Shown piece after piece: positions 33,405 to 45,884 of a stretch of DNA of 52,662 bases; the first letter of the stretch is position 1, and each line of letters opens with the position of its first letter. This stretch comes from DASZTU01 sp035547675 (lineage in GTDB: Bacteria; Pseudomonadota; Alphaproteobacteria; Rhizobiales; Devosiaceae), in NCBI GenBank assembly GCA_035547675.1, contig DASZUI010000009.1:1-52662 (forward strand), written 5' to 3'. Made by a program: the position numbers and the translations under genes. The notes beneath the pieces are model-generated. The model did not search any database. It was given only the letters and a program-made list of their open reading frames with translations, and was not told the origin of the DNA.

Positions 33405-34073
33405 ATGGCGTTTCTGCGGTTCGGGCCGCGGCACCGGAATTTCTACATCGCCGCCGGCTGCGGAATCGTGGCCCTGGCCCTGGGGCTGCTGTTTTCGGCC
33501 GAAACAGGGCCGGCGCTGGCCGCCACCCTGTTTTCGCTCGTCTATCTCGGCTTGACGGCGAAGGACCTGCCGACGCTGACGCCGGAATATCTGCGCCGCC
33601 ACGCCGGGGACGAGAATGCACCGCCCTGGATCGTGTTCGCGCTGACCATCTGCGAGGTGGCCTATGTCACCGTGGCGCTCTTCATGGCGATCAATGCGGG
33701 CAAGTCGCCGGACCCGCTGCGCCTCGGGCTCGGGATCGTTTCGGTCGTTGCGAGCTGGCTGATGATCCACGTTCTCTGGGCCATGCACTATGGCTGGGAG
33801 TATTACGAGGCGCCCGACGACAATGCGCGCCAGAAGAACGCCAAGCAGAAGGGCGGCCTCGATTTCCCCGGCGAGGAAGAGCCGGACGGCACCGCCTTCA
33901 TCTACTTCTCATTCGTCGTGGCGATGACGGCACAGACATCGGACACCGACGTCACCGACAATCTCATGCGCCGGATCGTTACGGCGCACAGTCTCTTCAG
34001 CTATCTGTTCAACACGGTGGTCATCGCGGCGGCGGTCAACATCGTGGTGCAGCTGGGGAGCGGCGGAAGCTAG
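33405..34073 (+). CDS. DUF1345 integral membrane protein
   Basis: A 222-residue inner-membrane protein with five to six predicted spans (YIAAGCGIVALALGLLFS, WIVFALTICEVAYVTVAL, LGLGIVSVVASWLMI, AFIYFSFVVAMTAQ and the last LFNTVVIAAAVNIVV). The conserved DUF1345 features are HVLWAMHYGWEYYE and TSDTDVTDNLMRRIVTAHSLFS. The function of the family is unknown; channel-like or signalling roles have been suggested because of the conserved charged and aromatic residues. ATG 33405 follows AAGGGGG; an in-frame upstream extension lacks family likeness. It ends tail to tail with the CobW-like gene, and their stop codons share bases. Confidence 0.9.
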   Translation: MAFLRFGPRHRNFYIAAGCGIVALALGLLFSAETGPALAATLFSLVYLGLTAKDLPTLTPEYLRRHAGDENAPPWIVFALTICEVAYVTVALFMAINAGKSPDPLRLGLGIVSVVASWLMIHVLWAMHYGWEYYEAPDDNARQKNAKQKGGLDFPGEEEPDGTAFIYFSFVVAMTAQTSDTDVTDNLMRRIVTAHSLFSYLFNTVVIAAAVNIVVQLGSGGS

Positions 34074-34416
34074 GCGAGGCGGAAACTGCGGGCGACGGTA
34101 TGATCGCGCAGGCCGAAGGCGGGGAGCCTGCCGGGAACCAGCGCATCGGCCACCGCCTGCGGGTCCGGCGCCTGCCGGGCGTCGACCACGACCGAGGTGA
34201 AATCCGGCGCGGCGCCCAGCCGGGCCTGCTCCAGGAGCTCGAACAGCAGCACGCGGACATTGCCGCGCGTCGCGCACACGAGGCACTCCGCGCCCCGGTG
34301 GTCATGGCTGGATTCCGGTTCGATGGTGACCAGCGCCGCGCCGGGTATCGAAGGCAGCGGGCCGGAGGTTACGACCGTGACGGGGATCACCCGGCCTGCA
34401 GCGGCGAAGGGCGCGT

Positions 34417-34420
<4 letters not shown>
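34070..34420 (-). CDS. Small CobW/COG0523-like protein lacking the P-loop, coupled to metH
   Basis: A 116-residue protein whose start codon overlaps the metH stop by four bases (ATGA). Its sequence follows the N-terminal half of COG0523 (CobW/Zng1) GTPases: VIPVTVVTSGPLPSI corresponds to the strand leading to Walker A, but GKTT is absent; AECLVCATRGNVRVLLFELLE (residues 44-64) resembles the CxCC metal motif with the following arginine-rich helix, here C46-x2-C49, and DFTSVVVDARQAPDPQAV resembles the Walker B and ETTGLADP segments. SSHDHRG near residue 37 adds histidines that might bind metal. So it looks like a metal-binding COG0523 derivative that cannot hydrolyse GTP in the usual way. Translational coupling to a Zn- and cobalamin-dependent synthase suggests a metal or cofactor helper role. 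Homology is my reading of motifs, not a search result. Confidence 0.6.
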
Positions 34421-38193
<3,773 letters not shown>

Positions 38194-38256
38194 GGCGTCT
38201 CCTATGCGATCGGCGGGTGAACCCTATATCGCCGCCGAGCGATGTCTGGGCAAGGG

Positions 38257-38276
38257 ATATAAAGATTCCTTTATAT
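38257..38276. promoter_or_regulatory. Perfect 20-bp AT-rich palindrome before metH
   Basis: ATATAAAG and CTTTATAT are exact complements around ATTC. It stands out in GC-rich surroundings and is 63 bases upstream of the metH start codon. In proteobacteria metH and other S-adenosylmethionine-cycle genes are often controlled by the ArsR-type SahR repressor, which binds palindromes of this general kind; I propose an operator but do not recall the exact alphaproteobacterial motif. The arms also contain possible -10 elements. Confidence 0.55.
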
Positions 38277-38354
38277 GATTGCCAGCCCCACCATAACGCC
38301 AAAGCGACGGTGATGGGAGAGCGCGGCGGGCGATTGCACGCTGCCGGCGGCGAC

Positions 38355-38382
38355 AATTTTAGCAAAATTAACCGGGGCTAAA
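38355..38382 (+). promoter_or_regulatory. AT-rich palindrome and near-match CtrA box before rlpA
   Basis: AATTTT and AAAATT flank AGC (38355-38369). Overlapping it, TTAA (38368-38371), 7 bases, then TAAA (38379-38382) matches seven of the eight fixed bases of the CtrA consensus TTAA-N7-TTAA. It lies 75 bases before the rlpA start. CtrA controls cell-cycle and envelope genes in alphaproteobacteria, which suits rlpA. The remainder of the 264-base metH-rlpA gap shows no gene. Confidence 0.4.
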
Positions 38383-38457
38383 CCCTGTTCCCAACCTATG
38401 CGCCGGCCGACCGGGTGGATCGGCTATTCTGGCAGAGGCTATGGGCAAGGGCTTGCG

Positions 38458-39585
38458 ATGACAGCGACCGTTACTCTTCGGGCGTGGCGACCTCTGTTGC
38501 GATTCCAACCTTTATTGCGTTTCCTGGGCTTGGCGGCGGTCTGCGGTCCGCTGCTTGCCGCCTGCGCGACCAACCATCACCATGTGCGGCGCGGCCTGTT
38601 CACCAGCAGCGAATATGGCGTCGCCGTATCGCCGCGGGTGACCAATTCGCAGAACCCGCCGCATGGCGGCGGGCGCTACCTGGTGGGCGACGCCTATCAG
38701 GTGCACGGCAAATGGTACCAGCCCAAGGCCGACCCCGCCGGCTATACGGTGAGCGGTACGGCCTCGTGGTATGGCGAGGATTTCCATGGCCGGCTGACCG
38801 CCAATGGCGAAATCTTCAACGCCAACGCGATTTCGGGCGGCAGCCCCGACCTGCCGCTGCCGAGCTATGCGCGGGTCACCAATCTCGACAATGGCCGCTC
38901 GCTGATCGTGCGCTTCAACGATCGCGGTCCCTACATGGCCGGCCGCGTGGTCGATCTTTCGGAGAAGGCGGCGACGCTGCTGGGCTATGCCAATATCGGC
39001 ACGGCCAATGTGAAGGTACAGTATATCGGCCCGGCGCCGCTCAACGGCGACGACACCCGCTACCTCATGGCGAGCCTCGAACAGGGCACGCCGTCGCGGT
39101 CCTACGACATGCCGCAAACCATGCTGGCATCGGCCGAGCCCGAGCAGATTCGTCCGCTGATCCCGCCGCAGCGCGCGGCCAAGCCGCTGTTCGCCGGTAC
39201 GCGCATGAGCCAGGTGATGAGCTCGGTCAATTCGCTCTTCTCCTATTCCGAGGCGCAGCAGGAGCAGGTCAACATCAACAGCGCCCATGCGGCGGTCGAT
39301 GCGATGGCGGCGCGGGTGCCCGACCTCGCCGACTGGCGTGCCAGCACCGACGAAGACGCACGCGCCGTGCGGATCGAGCTCGGGACCTATGCCGATCCGG
39401 CCAAGGCGCGCGACATCGCCATGCAGTTCGCCTATCTCGGCGCGGTGGACGAAGACCCGGCGACGGGCGACGACGGCAAGCCGGCCACGCATCTCGAGCT
39501 GACCCATTTGAAGCCCGGCGTCGCGCGCGAGGACGTTCTCGGCCTTGTGCATAGGCTTGGTCTAGACGGAGCGGTATTGTACTAG
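38458..39585 (+). CDS. rlpA: RlpA-family septal lipoprotein/lytic transglycosylase
   Basis: A 375-residue lipoprotein. The signal peptide ends in lipobox LLAACAT (Cys36). The double-psi beta-barrel of RlpA spans about 95-190 with TASWYGEDFHGRLTANGE, IVRFNDRGPY and VVDLSEKAA; the Asp and Glu/His residues needed for transglycosylase action appear present. The C-terminus (RAVRIELGTYADPAKARDIA... to the end) looks SPOR-like and would bind denuded glycan strands at the septum. ATG 38458 gives a good lipoprotein signal and follows AAGGG; an ATG at 38398 would add 20 odd residues. It opens the cell-envelope and replication cluster that includes dacC and tmk. Confidence 0.92.
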   Translation: MTATVTLRAWRPLLRFQPLLRFLGLAAVCGPLLAACATNHHHVRRGLFTSSEYGVAVSPRVTNSQNPPHGGGRYLVGDAYQVHGKWYQPKADPAGYTVSGTASWYGEDFHGRLTANGEIFNANAISGGSPDLPLPSYARVTNLDNGRSLIVRFNDRGPYMAGRVVDLSEKAATLLGYANIGTANVKVQYIGPAPLNGDDTRYLMASLEQGTPSRSYDMPQTMLASAEPEQIRPLIPPQRAAKPLFAGTRMSQVMSSVNSLFSYSEAQQEQVNINSAHAAVDAMAARVPDLADWRASTDEDARAVRIELGTYADPAKARDIAMQFAYLGAVDEDPATGDDGKPATHLELTHLKPGVAREDVLGLVHRLGLDGAVLY

Positions 39586-39628
39586 GCTAGACTATCGGCT
39601 GGAAACCGAATGCGGCCGGAGGTCTGGT

Positions 39629-40831
39629 ATGATGGAAAGCGCTTTTCCGCTTGCAATAGGGGCTGCGCTGGCGCGCGGAGCGCTGGCACTGTTCCTGCTT
39701 CTTGCGGCGCTGGGCGGCATGGCGCGCGCGGCGGCCGATGCCGCATCGGCGGATTTCGACAGCAAGGCGCCCTTCGCCATCCTGATGGATTACGACACCG
39801 GCTCGGTGATCTATCAGAAGAACGCCGACGAGCACATGGCCCCGGCCAGCATGGCCAAGCTCATGACCCTGGCGGTGGTGTTCGACCAGCTGCGTAGCGG
39901 CAAGATACATCTCGACGACCAGTTCCTCATTTCCGAGCACGCGTGGCGCGACGGTGGGGCGAAGTCGGGCAGCTCGACCATGTTCGCGGTGCTCAACTCC
40001 AAGGTGCCGGTGGAAGACCTGCTCTATGGACTGATCGTGCAGTCGGGCAACGACGCCGCGATTGCGCTGGCGGAGGGAATCGCCGGCTCGGAAGGCACCT
40101 TCGCCAATATGGAAAACCAGATGGCTGCGAAGATCGGCCTGACCAATTCGCATTTCACCAATGCGGCCGGCCTGCCCGATCCGGACCTCTACACGACGCC
40201 GCGGGACCTGGCGAACCTGGCGCGCTACCTGATCAAGACCTATCCGGAATATTATCACATCTTCTCGGAGAAGTCGTTCACCTGGAACAAGATCAAGCAA
40301 TCGAACCGCAATACGCTGATCGATTTGGGCATCGGCGTGGACGGGCTGAAGACCGGCCACAGCGACGAGTCCGGCTATGGCAGCGTGGTGTCGAGCACCG
40401 ACGGCGGCCGGCGGCTCATCGCCGTGCTCAACGGGCTGAAGACCATGGCGGACCGCGCCGAAGAGGGCAGGCGGCTGCTGAACTGGGGCGCCCATGCCTT
40501 CGAGCAGGTGTCCGCCTTTCCGAAGGGCAAGATCGTCGGCTACGCCAATGTCTATGGCGGGGCCTCGCCCAGTGTGGGGCTGGTCGGGGAGGGGGACATC
40601 AACCTGTTCATTCCCAAGGGCAAGGACAATTGCCCGCAGGCCAGCATCTCCTATACGGGGCCGCTGAAGCCGCCGGTGCAGCAGGGGGACAAGGTCGCCG
40701 AGCTGCAGGTAACCTGTGACGGGCAGATGGTTGAAACCGTACCGCTCTATGCCGCCGATACGGTCCAGGAGGGCGGGCTGGTGGACAAGGCCATGGCGGC
40801 GCTCAAACAGCTCGCCCTGGGTTGGCTGTGA
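39629..40831 (+). CDS. dacC: D-alanyl-D-alanine carboxypeptidase (DacC/PBP5-6 type)
   Basis: A 400-residue penicillin-binding protein of family S11. Signal peptide at 1-36 (LFLLLAALGGMARAAA). Catalytic motifs are SMAK (Ser74, Lys77), SGN (139-141) and KTG (241-243); the C-terminal part holds the PBP5_C beta domain and a final amphipathic helix (VDKAMAALKQLALGWL) that would anchor it to the membrane. It trims the terminal D-Ala of peptidoglycan stem peptides. ATG 39629 follows GGAGG; ATG 39632 is equally possible. Its TGA stop overlaps the tmk GTG start by four bases, so the wall enzyme is translationally linked to a replication enzyme, a common order in this order of bacteria. Confidence 0.95.
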   Translation: MMESAFPLAIGAALARGALALFLLLAALGGMARAAADAASADFDSKAPFAILMDYDTGSVIYQKNADEHMAPASMAKLMTLAVVFDQLRSGKIHLDDQFLISEHAWRDGGAKSGSSTMFAVLNSKVPVEDLLYGLIVQSGNDAAIALAEGIAGSEGTFANMENQMAAKIGLTNSHFTNAAGLPDPDLYTTPRDLANLARYLIKTYPEYYHIFSEKSFTWNKIKQSNRNTLIDLGIGVDGLKTGHSDESGYGSVVSSTDGGRRLIAVLNGLKTMADRAEEGRRLLNWGAHAFEQVSAFPKGKIVGYANVYGGASPSVGLVGEGDINLFIPKGKDNCPQASISYTGPLKPPVQQGDKVAELQVTCDGQMVETVPLYAADTVQEGGLVDKAMAALKQLALGWL

Positions 40832-41541
40832 CCCTGACCGAGGTCGGCACATCGTCCGAGGCGCAGCCCGGCGCGCCACGCGCCCGCTTTCTCACTTTCG
40901 AAGGCGGGGAAGGCGTGGGCAAGTCGACGCAGGTGAAGCGGCTCGCTGCCCGGCTGGGGGACCGCGGGATTTCCGCCGTACGGACGCGCGAGCCCGGCGG
41001 CACGCCCAAGGCCGAGGCCATCCGGTCGCTCATCCTGCAGGGGCGTTCCGAGAGCTGGGGCGCCGGGGCAGAGGCGGTGCTCTTCGCGGCGGCCCGGCTC
41101 GACCATGTCAGCCAGCTCGTCGCCCCCAACCTCAAGGCCGGCAAGTGGGTGATTTCCGATCGCTTCCATGATTCGACGCGCGCCTATCAGGGGCTGACCG
41201 GGGGCGTCGACGAAAAGCTGATCAAGGGCCTCGAAATGCTGGCGCTGGACGGCCATGTGCCGGATATGACGATCATTCTCGACATGGACCCGGCGCGCGC
41301 CTTCGAGCGGGTGGCGCAGCGGGAGCTCGAGGCGGGCCTGGTGGCGACCGGCGACCGCTTTGAAAAGGAAGATCTCGACTGGCATCGCCGGCTGCGGCTG
41401 GCCTTTCTCGAAATCGCCGCGGCCAATGCGAGCCGTTGCGTCGTGATCGATGCGGATTGCGGCGAAGACGAGCTCGAGGAAGCGGTCTGGCGTGCGGTAA
41501 GCGGCCGTTTCCCGGAAATCTCGGCGAGCCGTTCGTCGTGA
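40828..41541 (+). CDS. tmk: Thymidylate kinase
   Basis: A 237-residue kinase that converts dTMP to dTDP with ATP. Walker A is EGGEGVGKST, the DR(Y/F/H) motif is ISDRFHDST and the lid region is DRFEKEDLDWHRR. The length is slightly above average because of about 20 N-terminal residues. The start is GTG 40828, overlapping the dacC stop as GTGA; a TTG at 40822 is less likely. It is coupled downstream to holB in the same way, since its TGA overlaps GTG 41538. The order dacC-tmk-holB-metG is typical of Hyphomicrobiales. Confidence 0.96.
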   Translation: MTLTEVGTSSEAQPGAPRARFLTFEGGEGVGKSTQVKRLAARLGDRGISAVRTREPGGTPKAEAIRSLILQGRSESWGAGAEAVLFAAARLDHVSQLVAPNLKAGKWVISDRFHDSTRAYQGLTGGVDEKLIKGLEMLALDGHVPDMTIILDMDPARAFERVAQRELEAGLVATGDRFEKEDLDWHRRLRLAFLEIAAANASRCVVIDADCGEDELEEAVWRAVSGRFPEISASRSS

Positions 41542-42572
41542 GCGACAGCCCGCGCGAGGCGGACCAGCTGGAAGGCGTGGTCCTGCCGGAACAGAACCTC
41601 TCGCCTGTTTCGGGTCACGCAGCGGCCCTGGCGCAGCTCGAGGAGATACTCGCTGCGGGGCGGCTGCCCGGCGCCATCATGCTCGCCGGACCGCAGGGGA
41701 TCGGCAAGGCGACCCTGGCCTTCGCGCTCGCCCGCCGCATCCTGACGGTGACCGGCGACGAGGACGCACATCGCGTGGACGAGCAGGTCGTGGCGGGCGT
41801 GCACCCCAATCTTTTCGCGCTGAGGCGCCAGCCGCGCGAGGGGAAGGGCTTTTATACCGTCATCCGCGTCGACGAGGTCCGCGAGCTGCGCGAAGCGATC
41901 CGCATGACGCGTGGCCGGGCGGGGCACCGGGTCGCGGTGGTGGATGCGATCGACGACTGCAACGCCAGCGCCGCCAATGCCATGCTGAAGACGCTGGAGG
42001 AACCACCGCCGGAGACGACGTTCCTGCTGGTCTCGCACCGCCCCGGCCTGCTGCTGCCGACCATACGCTCGCGGTGCCTCCACATTCCGATGCGGCCGCT
42101 GGCCGATAGGGAGGTGAGGGAGGTTCTGGCCGTGCAGCGACCCGACGGCGCCCTCGACCATGCGGTAGCGCTGGCGGAGGGGCGTCCCCGCCGCGGCTTC
42201 GAGGCGCTGGCCCTGGCGGAGGAGGGTGCGCTCGCCGCGCTGCGGCGTTGGCTCGAGGCGCCCGGCACCGCGCCGGCGGCGAGGCACCTGGCCATCGCCG
42301 ATGCGCTGGTCGCCGAATCCGGCGGGGCGGAGACGGGGTTCGCGCGCGACCTGATCGACGGCTGGCTATTGACGGAGGCCCGGGCGGCGGCAATCGCGGG
42401 CCCGATGGCTCGGGCGCGGCTTGCCTCGGCCAATGAGCTGTGGGACAAGGCACATCTGCTGTTTGCCGACCAGGAGACCCTCAATCTCGACGCGCGGCAA
42501 ACCCTGGTCGCGGTGTTCGACGCGATCCGAAGCCACGCACAGAAAACCGCGCCAGCCGCCGAGGCGACATGA
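41538..42572 (+). CDS. holB: DNA polymerase III delta-prime subunit
   Basis: A 344-residue clamp-loader subunit. After a short N-terminal tail (MSDSPREADQ) the AAA+ domain shows GAIMLAGPQGIGKATLAFAL, where the P-loop is GPQGIGKA, a partly altered form as usual for delta-prime, then NAMLKTLEEPPPET and LLPTIRSRC (SRC motif, arginine finger). It helps load the beta clamp on DNA. GTG 41538 overlaps the tmk stop and metG begins at its own stop (ATGA), giving a run of four tightly coupled genes. An upstream in-frame extension lies inside tmk and is rejected. Confidence 0.95.
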   Translation: MSDSPREADQLEGVVLPEQNLSPVSGHAAALAQLEEILAAGRLPGAIMLAGPQGIGKATLAFALARRILTVTGDEDAHRVDEQVVAGVHPNLFALRRQPREGKGFYTVIRVDEVRELREAIRMTRGRAGHRVAVVDAIDDCNASAANAMLKTLEEPPPETTFLLVSHRPGLLLPTIRSRCLHIPMRPLADREVREVLAVQRPDGALDHAVALAEGRPRRGFEALALAEEGALAALRRWLEAPGTAPAARHLAIADALVAESGGAETGFARDLIDGWLLTEARAAAIAGPMARARLASANELWDKAHLLFADQETLNLDARQTLVAVFDAIRSHAQKTAPAAEAT

Positions 42573-44119
42573 CCCGCAACGCTTTCTACGTCACCACAGC
42601 GATCGCCTATCCCAATGGCGAGCCCCATATCGGGCATGCCTATGAGATGATCGCGACCGACGCCATCGCCCGCTGGAAGCGGCTGGAGGGAAAGGACGTC
42701 TTCTTCCTCACCGGCACGGATGAGCACGGCATCAAGATGGTGCAGACGGCAGCGGGGCAGGGCGTTTCGCCGCGCGAACTGGCCGATCGCAATTCGGCGC
42801 GCTTCCGCGAGCTGGCCAGGGCCCTCGACATCTCGAACGACGATTTCATCCGCACCACGGAACCGCGCCACTATGCGGCGAGCCAGGAAATCTGGCGCAA
42901 GATGCTGGCCAATGGCGACATCTATCAGTCGACCTATAAGGGCTGGTATTCGGTGCGCGACGAGGCCTATTTCGACGAGTCCGAACTGACCGATGGCGAG
43001 GGCGGCAGGAAGTTCGCGCCGTCGGGCGCCGAGGCGACCTGGGTCGAGGAGCCGAGCTATTTCTTCCGGCTCTCCGCCTATCAGGAGCGCCTGCTCGCCC
43101 ATTACGAGGCGCACCCGGATTTCATCGCCCCGCGCGAGCGGCGGAACGAGATCGTCTCTTTCGTCAAAGGCGGGCTGCAGGACCTTTCGATCTCCCGCAC
43201 CACCTTCGACTGGGGCATTCCCGTCCCCGATGCGCCGGGGCACGTCATGTATGTGTGGGTCGACGCGCTCACCAATTACATTACCGGGGTCGGCTATCCC
43301 GATACGGAAAGCAAATCGTTCCAGACCTATTGGCCGGCGGATCTGCATGTCATCGGCAAGGACATCATCCGGTTTCATACCGTGTATTGGCCGGCCTTCC
43401 TGATGAGCGCCGGCCTCGAGGTGCCCAAGCGCGTGGTGGCGCACGGCTTCCTGACGGTCGACGGCAAGAAGATGTCGAAGTCGCTGGGCAACGTCATCGA
43501 CCCGTTTGCGCTGGTCGAGGAATTCGGCGTCGATCCGGTGCGCTTCTTCTTCCTGCGCGAAGTCTCGTTCGGCAATGACGGCGACTATTCCCGGGAGAAG
43601 ATCGTCAACCGCGCCAATGCCGACCTCGCCAACGATCTGGGCAATCTGGCGCAGCGCTCGCTGTCGATGATCAACAAGAACTGCGATGCGCGCGTGCCGG
43701 TGCCGGGCCTGTTCAACAAGGATGACGAGGCGTTGCTGGCGTCTGCCGATGCGGCGGTTGCGGCGGCGGTCGGCGCCATGGATGCGCAGCTCGTCCATGA
43801 GGCGGTCGCGGCGATCTGGGAGGTCGTGGGCGAGGCCAACCGCTATTTCGCGGCGCAGGAACCCTGGGCGCTGAGGAAGAGCGATTTCAAGCGCATGGAG
43901 ACGGTACTTTACGCAACGGCCGAAGTGATCCGGCGCCTTGCAATCCCGGCGCTTGCCTTCATGCCGCATTCGGCGGGCCGGCTGCTCGATTCGCTGAGCG
44001 TCGGCCGGAACAGATGGCTCATCTCGTTCGCCAATGACAGCGGCAGGCTCGAACCGGGGACCATGCTGCCGGTGCCCGAGCCGGTGTTCAAGCGTTTCGA
44101 GCGGGCGAAGGCGGAGTAG
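42569..44119 (+). CDS. metG: Methionyl-tRNA synthetase
   Basis: A 516-residue class I synthetase that charges tRNA-Met. The HIGH motif appears in GEPHIGHAYE near residue 20 and KMSKS in KKMSKSLGN near residue 300; the anticodon-binding helical bundle follows (VLYATAEVIRRLAIPALAFMP). It is the short bacterial form without the extra C-terminal tRNA-binding domain. The ATG at 42569 overlaps the holB stop by four bases; the frame extending into holB is rejected. No zinc knuckle with four Cys is seen in the connective peptide. An inverted repeat and then tatD follow. Confidence 0.97.
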   Translation: MTRNAFYVTTAIAYPNGEPHIGHAYEMIATDAIARWKRLEGKDVFFLTGTDEHGIKMVQTAAGQGVSPRELADRNSARFRELARALDISNDDFIRTTEPRHYAASQEIWRKMLANGDIYQSTYKGWYSVRDEAYFDESELTDGEGGRKFAPSGAEATWVEEPSYFFRLSAYQERLLAHYEAHPDFIAPRERRNEIVSFVKGGLQDLSISRTTFDWGIPVPDAPGHVMYVWVDALTNYITGVGYPDTESKSFQTYWPADLHVIGKDIIRFHTVYWPAFLMSAGLEVPKRVVAHGFLTVDGKKMSKSLGNVIDPFALVEEFGVDPVRFFFLREVSFGNDGDYSREKIVNRANADLANDLGNLAQRSLSMINKNCDARVPVPGLFNKDDEALLASADAAVAAAVGAMDAQLVHEAVAAIWEVVGEANRYFAAQEPWALRKSDFKRMETVLYATAEVIRRLAIPALAFMPHSAGRLLDSLSVGRNRWLISFANDSGRLEPGTMLPVPEPVFKRFERAKAE

Positions 44120-44140
44120 GGCGGTGGCCGTTCTCTCCGA

Positions 44141-44208
44141 CCTCATCCTGAGCCTGTCGAAGGATGGGCCGCGCGCGCTGCCCAAGGTTCGACAAGCTCA
44201 CCATGAGG
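44141..44208. repeat. Imperfect intergenic inverted repeat (alphaproteobacterial type)
   Basis: Two 28-base arms (44141-44168 and 44181-44208) match at 22 of 28 positions when one is reversed. The core TGAGC-N-TGTCGAA with flanking CCTCAT is widely repeated between genes in alphaproteobacteria. Mismatched blocks (CC against GG, GGA against CCT) look like complementary swaps. It sits between metG and tatD and may act on transcription or message stability. Confidence 0.7.
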
Positions 44209-44215
44209 TGGTGAA

Positions 44216-44998
44216 ATGCTGATCGACAGCCATTGCCATCTCGATTTCGACGCGCTGTCCGCCGATCTCGACGGCGTGTTGGCGCGGGCCAGGGCCAATG
44301 ATGTCGGCGGGGTGGTGACGATCTCGACGCGGGTGAAGGAATTCCATCGGCTGACGGCGATCGTCGAGACCCGCGACAATGTCTGGTTTTCCGTCGGCAC
44401 CCATCCCGAGCACGCGCATGAAGAGCCGGACGTGACTGTCGAGGAACTGGTGCGCCTCTCCCAGCATCCCAAATGCGTGGCGATCGGCGAGGCCGGGCTC
44501 GATTATCACTACGGCATGGAGCATGTGGCCGCGCAGGTCGAAGGCTTTCGCCGGCACATCGCGGCCTCGCGCGAGACGCAATTGCCGCTGGTGATCCACG
44601 CGCGCGACGCCGACAAGGACATAGGCGATATCCTCGAGGAGGAGACGGCCAAGGGGGCGTTTCCTTTCGTGCTGCACTGCTTTTCATCGGGCGCCGAGCT
44701 GGCGCGGCGCGGCCTGGCGCTCGGCGGCTATCTCTCCTTCTCGGGCATCCTGACCTTCAAAAACGCCGAGGAAATCCGCGAGGTGGCGGGTTTCGCGCCG
44801 GCGGATCGCATTCTGGTTGAAACCGATGCGCCCTATCTCGCGCCGGTGCCCTATCGCGGCAAATCCAACGAGCCAGGCTTCGTGCGCTTCACCGCCGAGC
44901 GGTTGGCCGAGGTGCGCGGGGTCGGCTACGCGGAGATCGCGGCGCAGACCACGACCAATTTCGCCGAGCTTTTCGACAAGACGGGACTTGCCGGCTGA
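44216..44998 (+). CDS. tatD: TatD-family metal-dependent hydrolase
   Basis: A 260-residue TIM-barrel amidohydrolase. Metal ligands are His6 and His8 (LIDSHCHLDFD), Glu in GEAGLDYHY, His in VIHARDAD, His in VLHCFSS and Asp in VETDAPYLAP. These proteins show DNase or exonuclease activity and may act in DNA repair or RNA turnover; the older link with Tat export is not supported for most members. Its stop overlaps the next start (TGATG), so the MBL hydrolase is co-translated. Same-strand neighbours are metG and the MBL gene, an order found in many alphaproteobacteria. Confidence 0.95.
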   Translation: MLIDSHCHLDFDALSADLDGVLARARANDVGGVVTISTRVKEFHRLTAIVETRDNVWFSVGTHPEHAHEEPDVTVEELVRLSQHPKCVAIGEAGLDYHYGMEHVAAQVEGFRRHIAASRETQLPLVIHARDADKDIGDILEEETAKGAFPFVLHCFSSGAELARRGLALGGYLSFSGILTFKNAEEIREVAGFAPADRILVETDAPYLAPVPYRGKSNEPGFVRFTAERLAEVRGVGYAEIAAQTTTNFAELFDKTGLAG

Positions 44999-45834
44999 TG
45001 GCGGAGGCGGAGGAGATCACCGCAACCATACTGGGCTGCGGTTCGTCGGGCGGCGTCCCGCGCATCGGCAATGTGTGGGGTACCTGCGAGCCCGGCAATC
45101 CGCGCAACCGGCGGCGGCGCTGTGCGCTGCTGATCGAGGGGCGCTCAGCGGGGAGTCCGGCGCCGACACGGATCGTGATCGATACCGGGTGCGATTTGCG
45201 CGAGCAGATGCTCGAGGCGCAGGTCGACCGGGTGGATGCCGTTTTCTACACGCATGAGCATGCCGACCATACGCACGGCATAGACGATTTGCGCGTGCTG
45301 GCACTCAACAACCGAAAGCGGGTCGATGTCTATTTCAGCGCCGAGGCGGGCGCGCGAATCCGCGAGGCGTTCGGCTACTGCTTCACCGCGGCGCCGGGCA
45401 GCGACTATCCGCCGATCCTCAACGGGCATGAGATCGCGGCGGGAGAGGACATTCTCATCGACGGGCCGGGCGGGTCGATCAGCGTCCATGCCTTCCGGCA
45501 GGACCATGGCGCAATCTATTCCTTCGGCTATCGGGTGAAGAATTTCGCCTATTCCTGCGACCTGTCGGGCGTTCCGGCGGAATCGCGCAAGGCGGTGTCG
45601 GGGCTCGACATCTGGGTCATCGATGCGCTGAGGCCGATGCCGCATCCCAGCCATCTGAGCCTGCCGGAATCGCTGCAGCTCATCGCCGAGCAGAAGCCGA
45701 GGCAGGCCATTCTCACCAATCTCCACATCGACATGGACTATGCCTGGGTCGAGGCGGAGACGCCGGACAATGTCACGCCGGCCTTCGACGGGCTCCAGGT
45801 CGATGTGCGCCGCGGCGTGATCCTCAACCGTTGA
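44998..45834 (+). CDS. Metallo-beta-lactamase-fold phosphodiesterase, PhnP-like
   Basis: A 278-residue MBL protein of the PhnP/YcbX-like group. LGCGSSGGVPRIGN at the N-terminus and the zinc motif YTHEHADHTHGIDDLR (His86, His88, Asp90, His91) are characteristic; further ligands include Asp in AYSCDLSGV and His in LTNLHIDMDY. Relatives cleave cyclic phosphodiesters or act on nucleotides. The start ATG shares one base with the tatD stop. It lies just upstream of prfB with 50 bases between, which may hold a promoter; a TACATGAACGGCAG segment is seen but no clear box. Confidence 0.92.
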   Translation: MAEAEEITATILGCGSSGGVPRIGNVWGTCEPGNPRNRRRRCALLIEGRSAGSPAPTRIVIDTGCDLREQMLEAQVDRVDAVFYTHEHADHTHGIDDLRVLALNNRKRVDVYFSAEAGARIREAFGYCFTAAPGSDYPPILNGHEIAAGEDILIDGPGGSISVHAFRQDHGAIYSFGYRVKNFAYSCDLSGVPAESRKAVSGLDIWVIDALRPMPHPSHLSLPESLQLIAEQKPRQAILTNLHIDMDYAWVEAETPDNVTPAFDGLQVDVRRGVILNR

Positions 45835-45884
45835 TCGAGGCGGCTGCCTCGATTACATGAACGGCAGTTTCACCGAGTTGGTCC

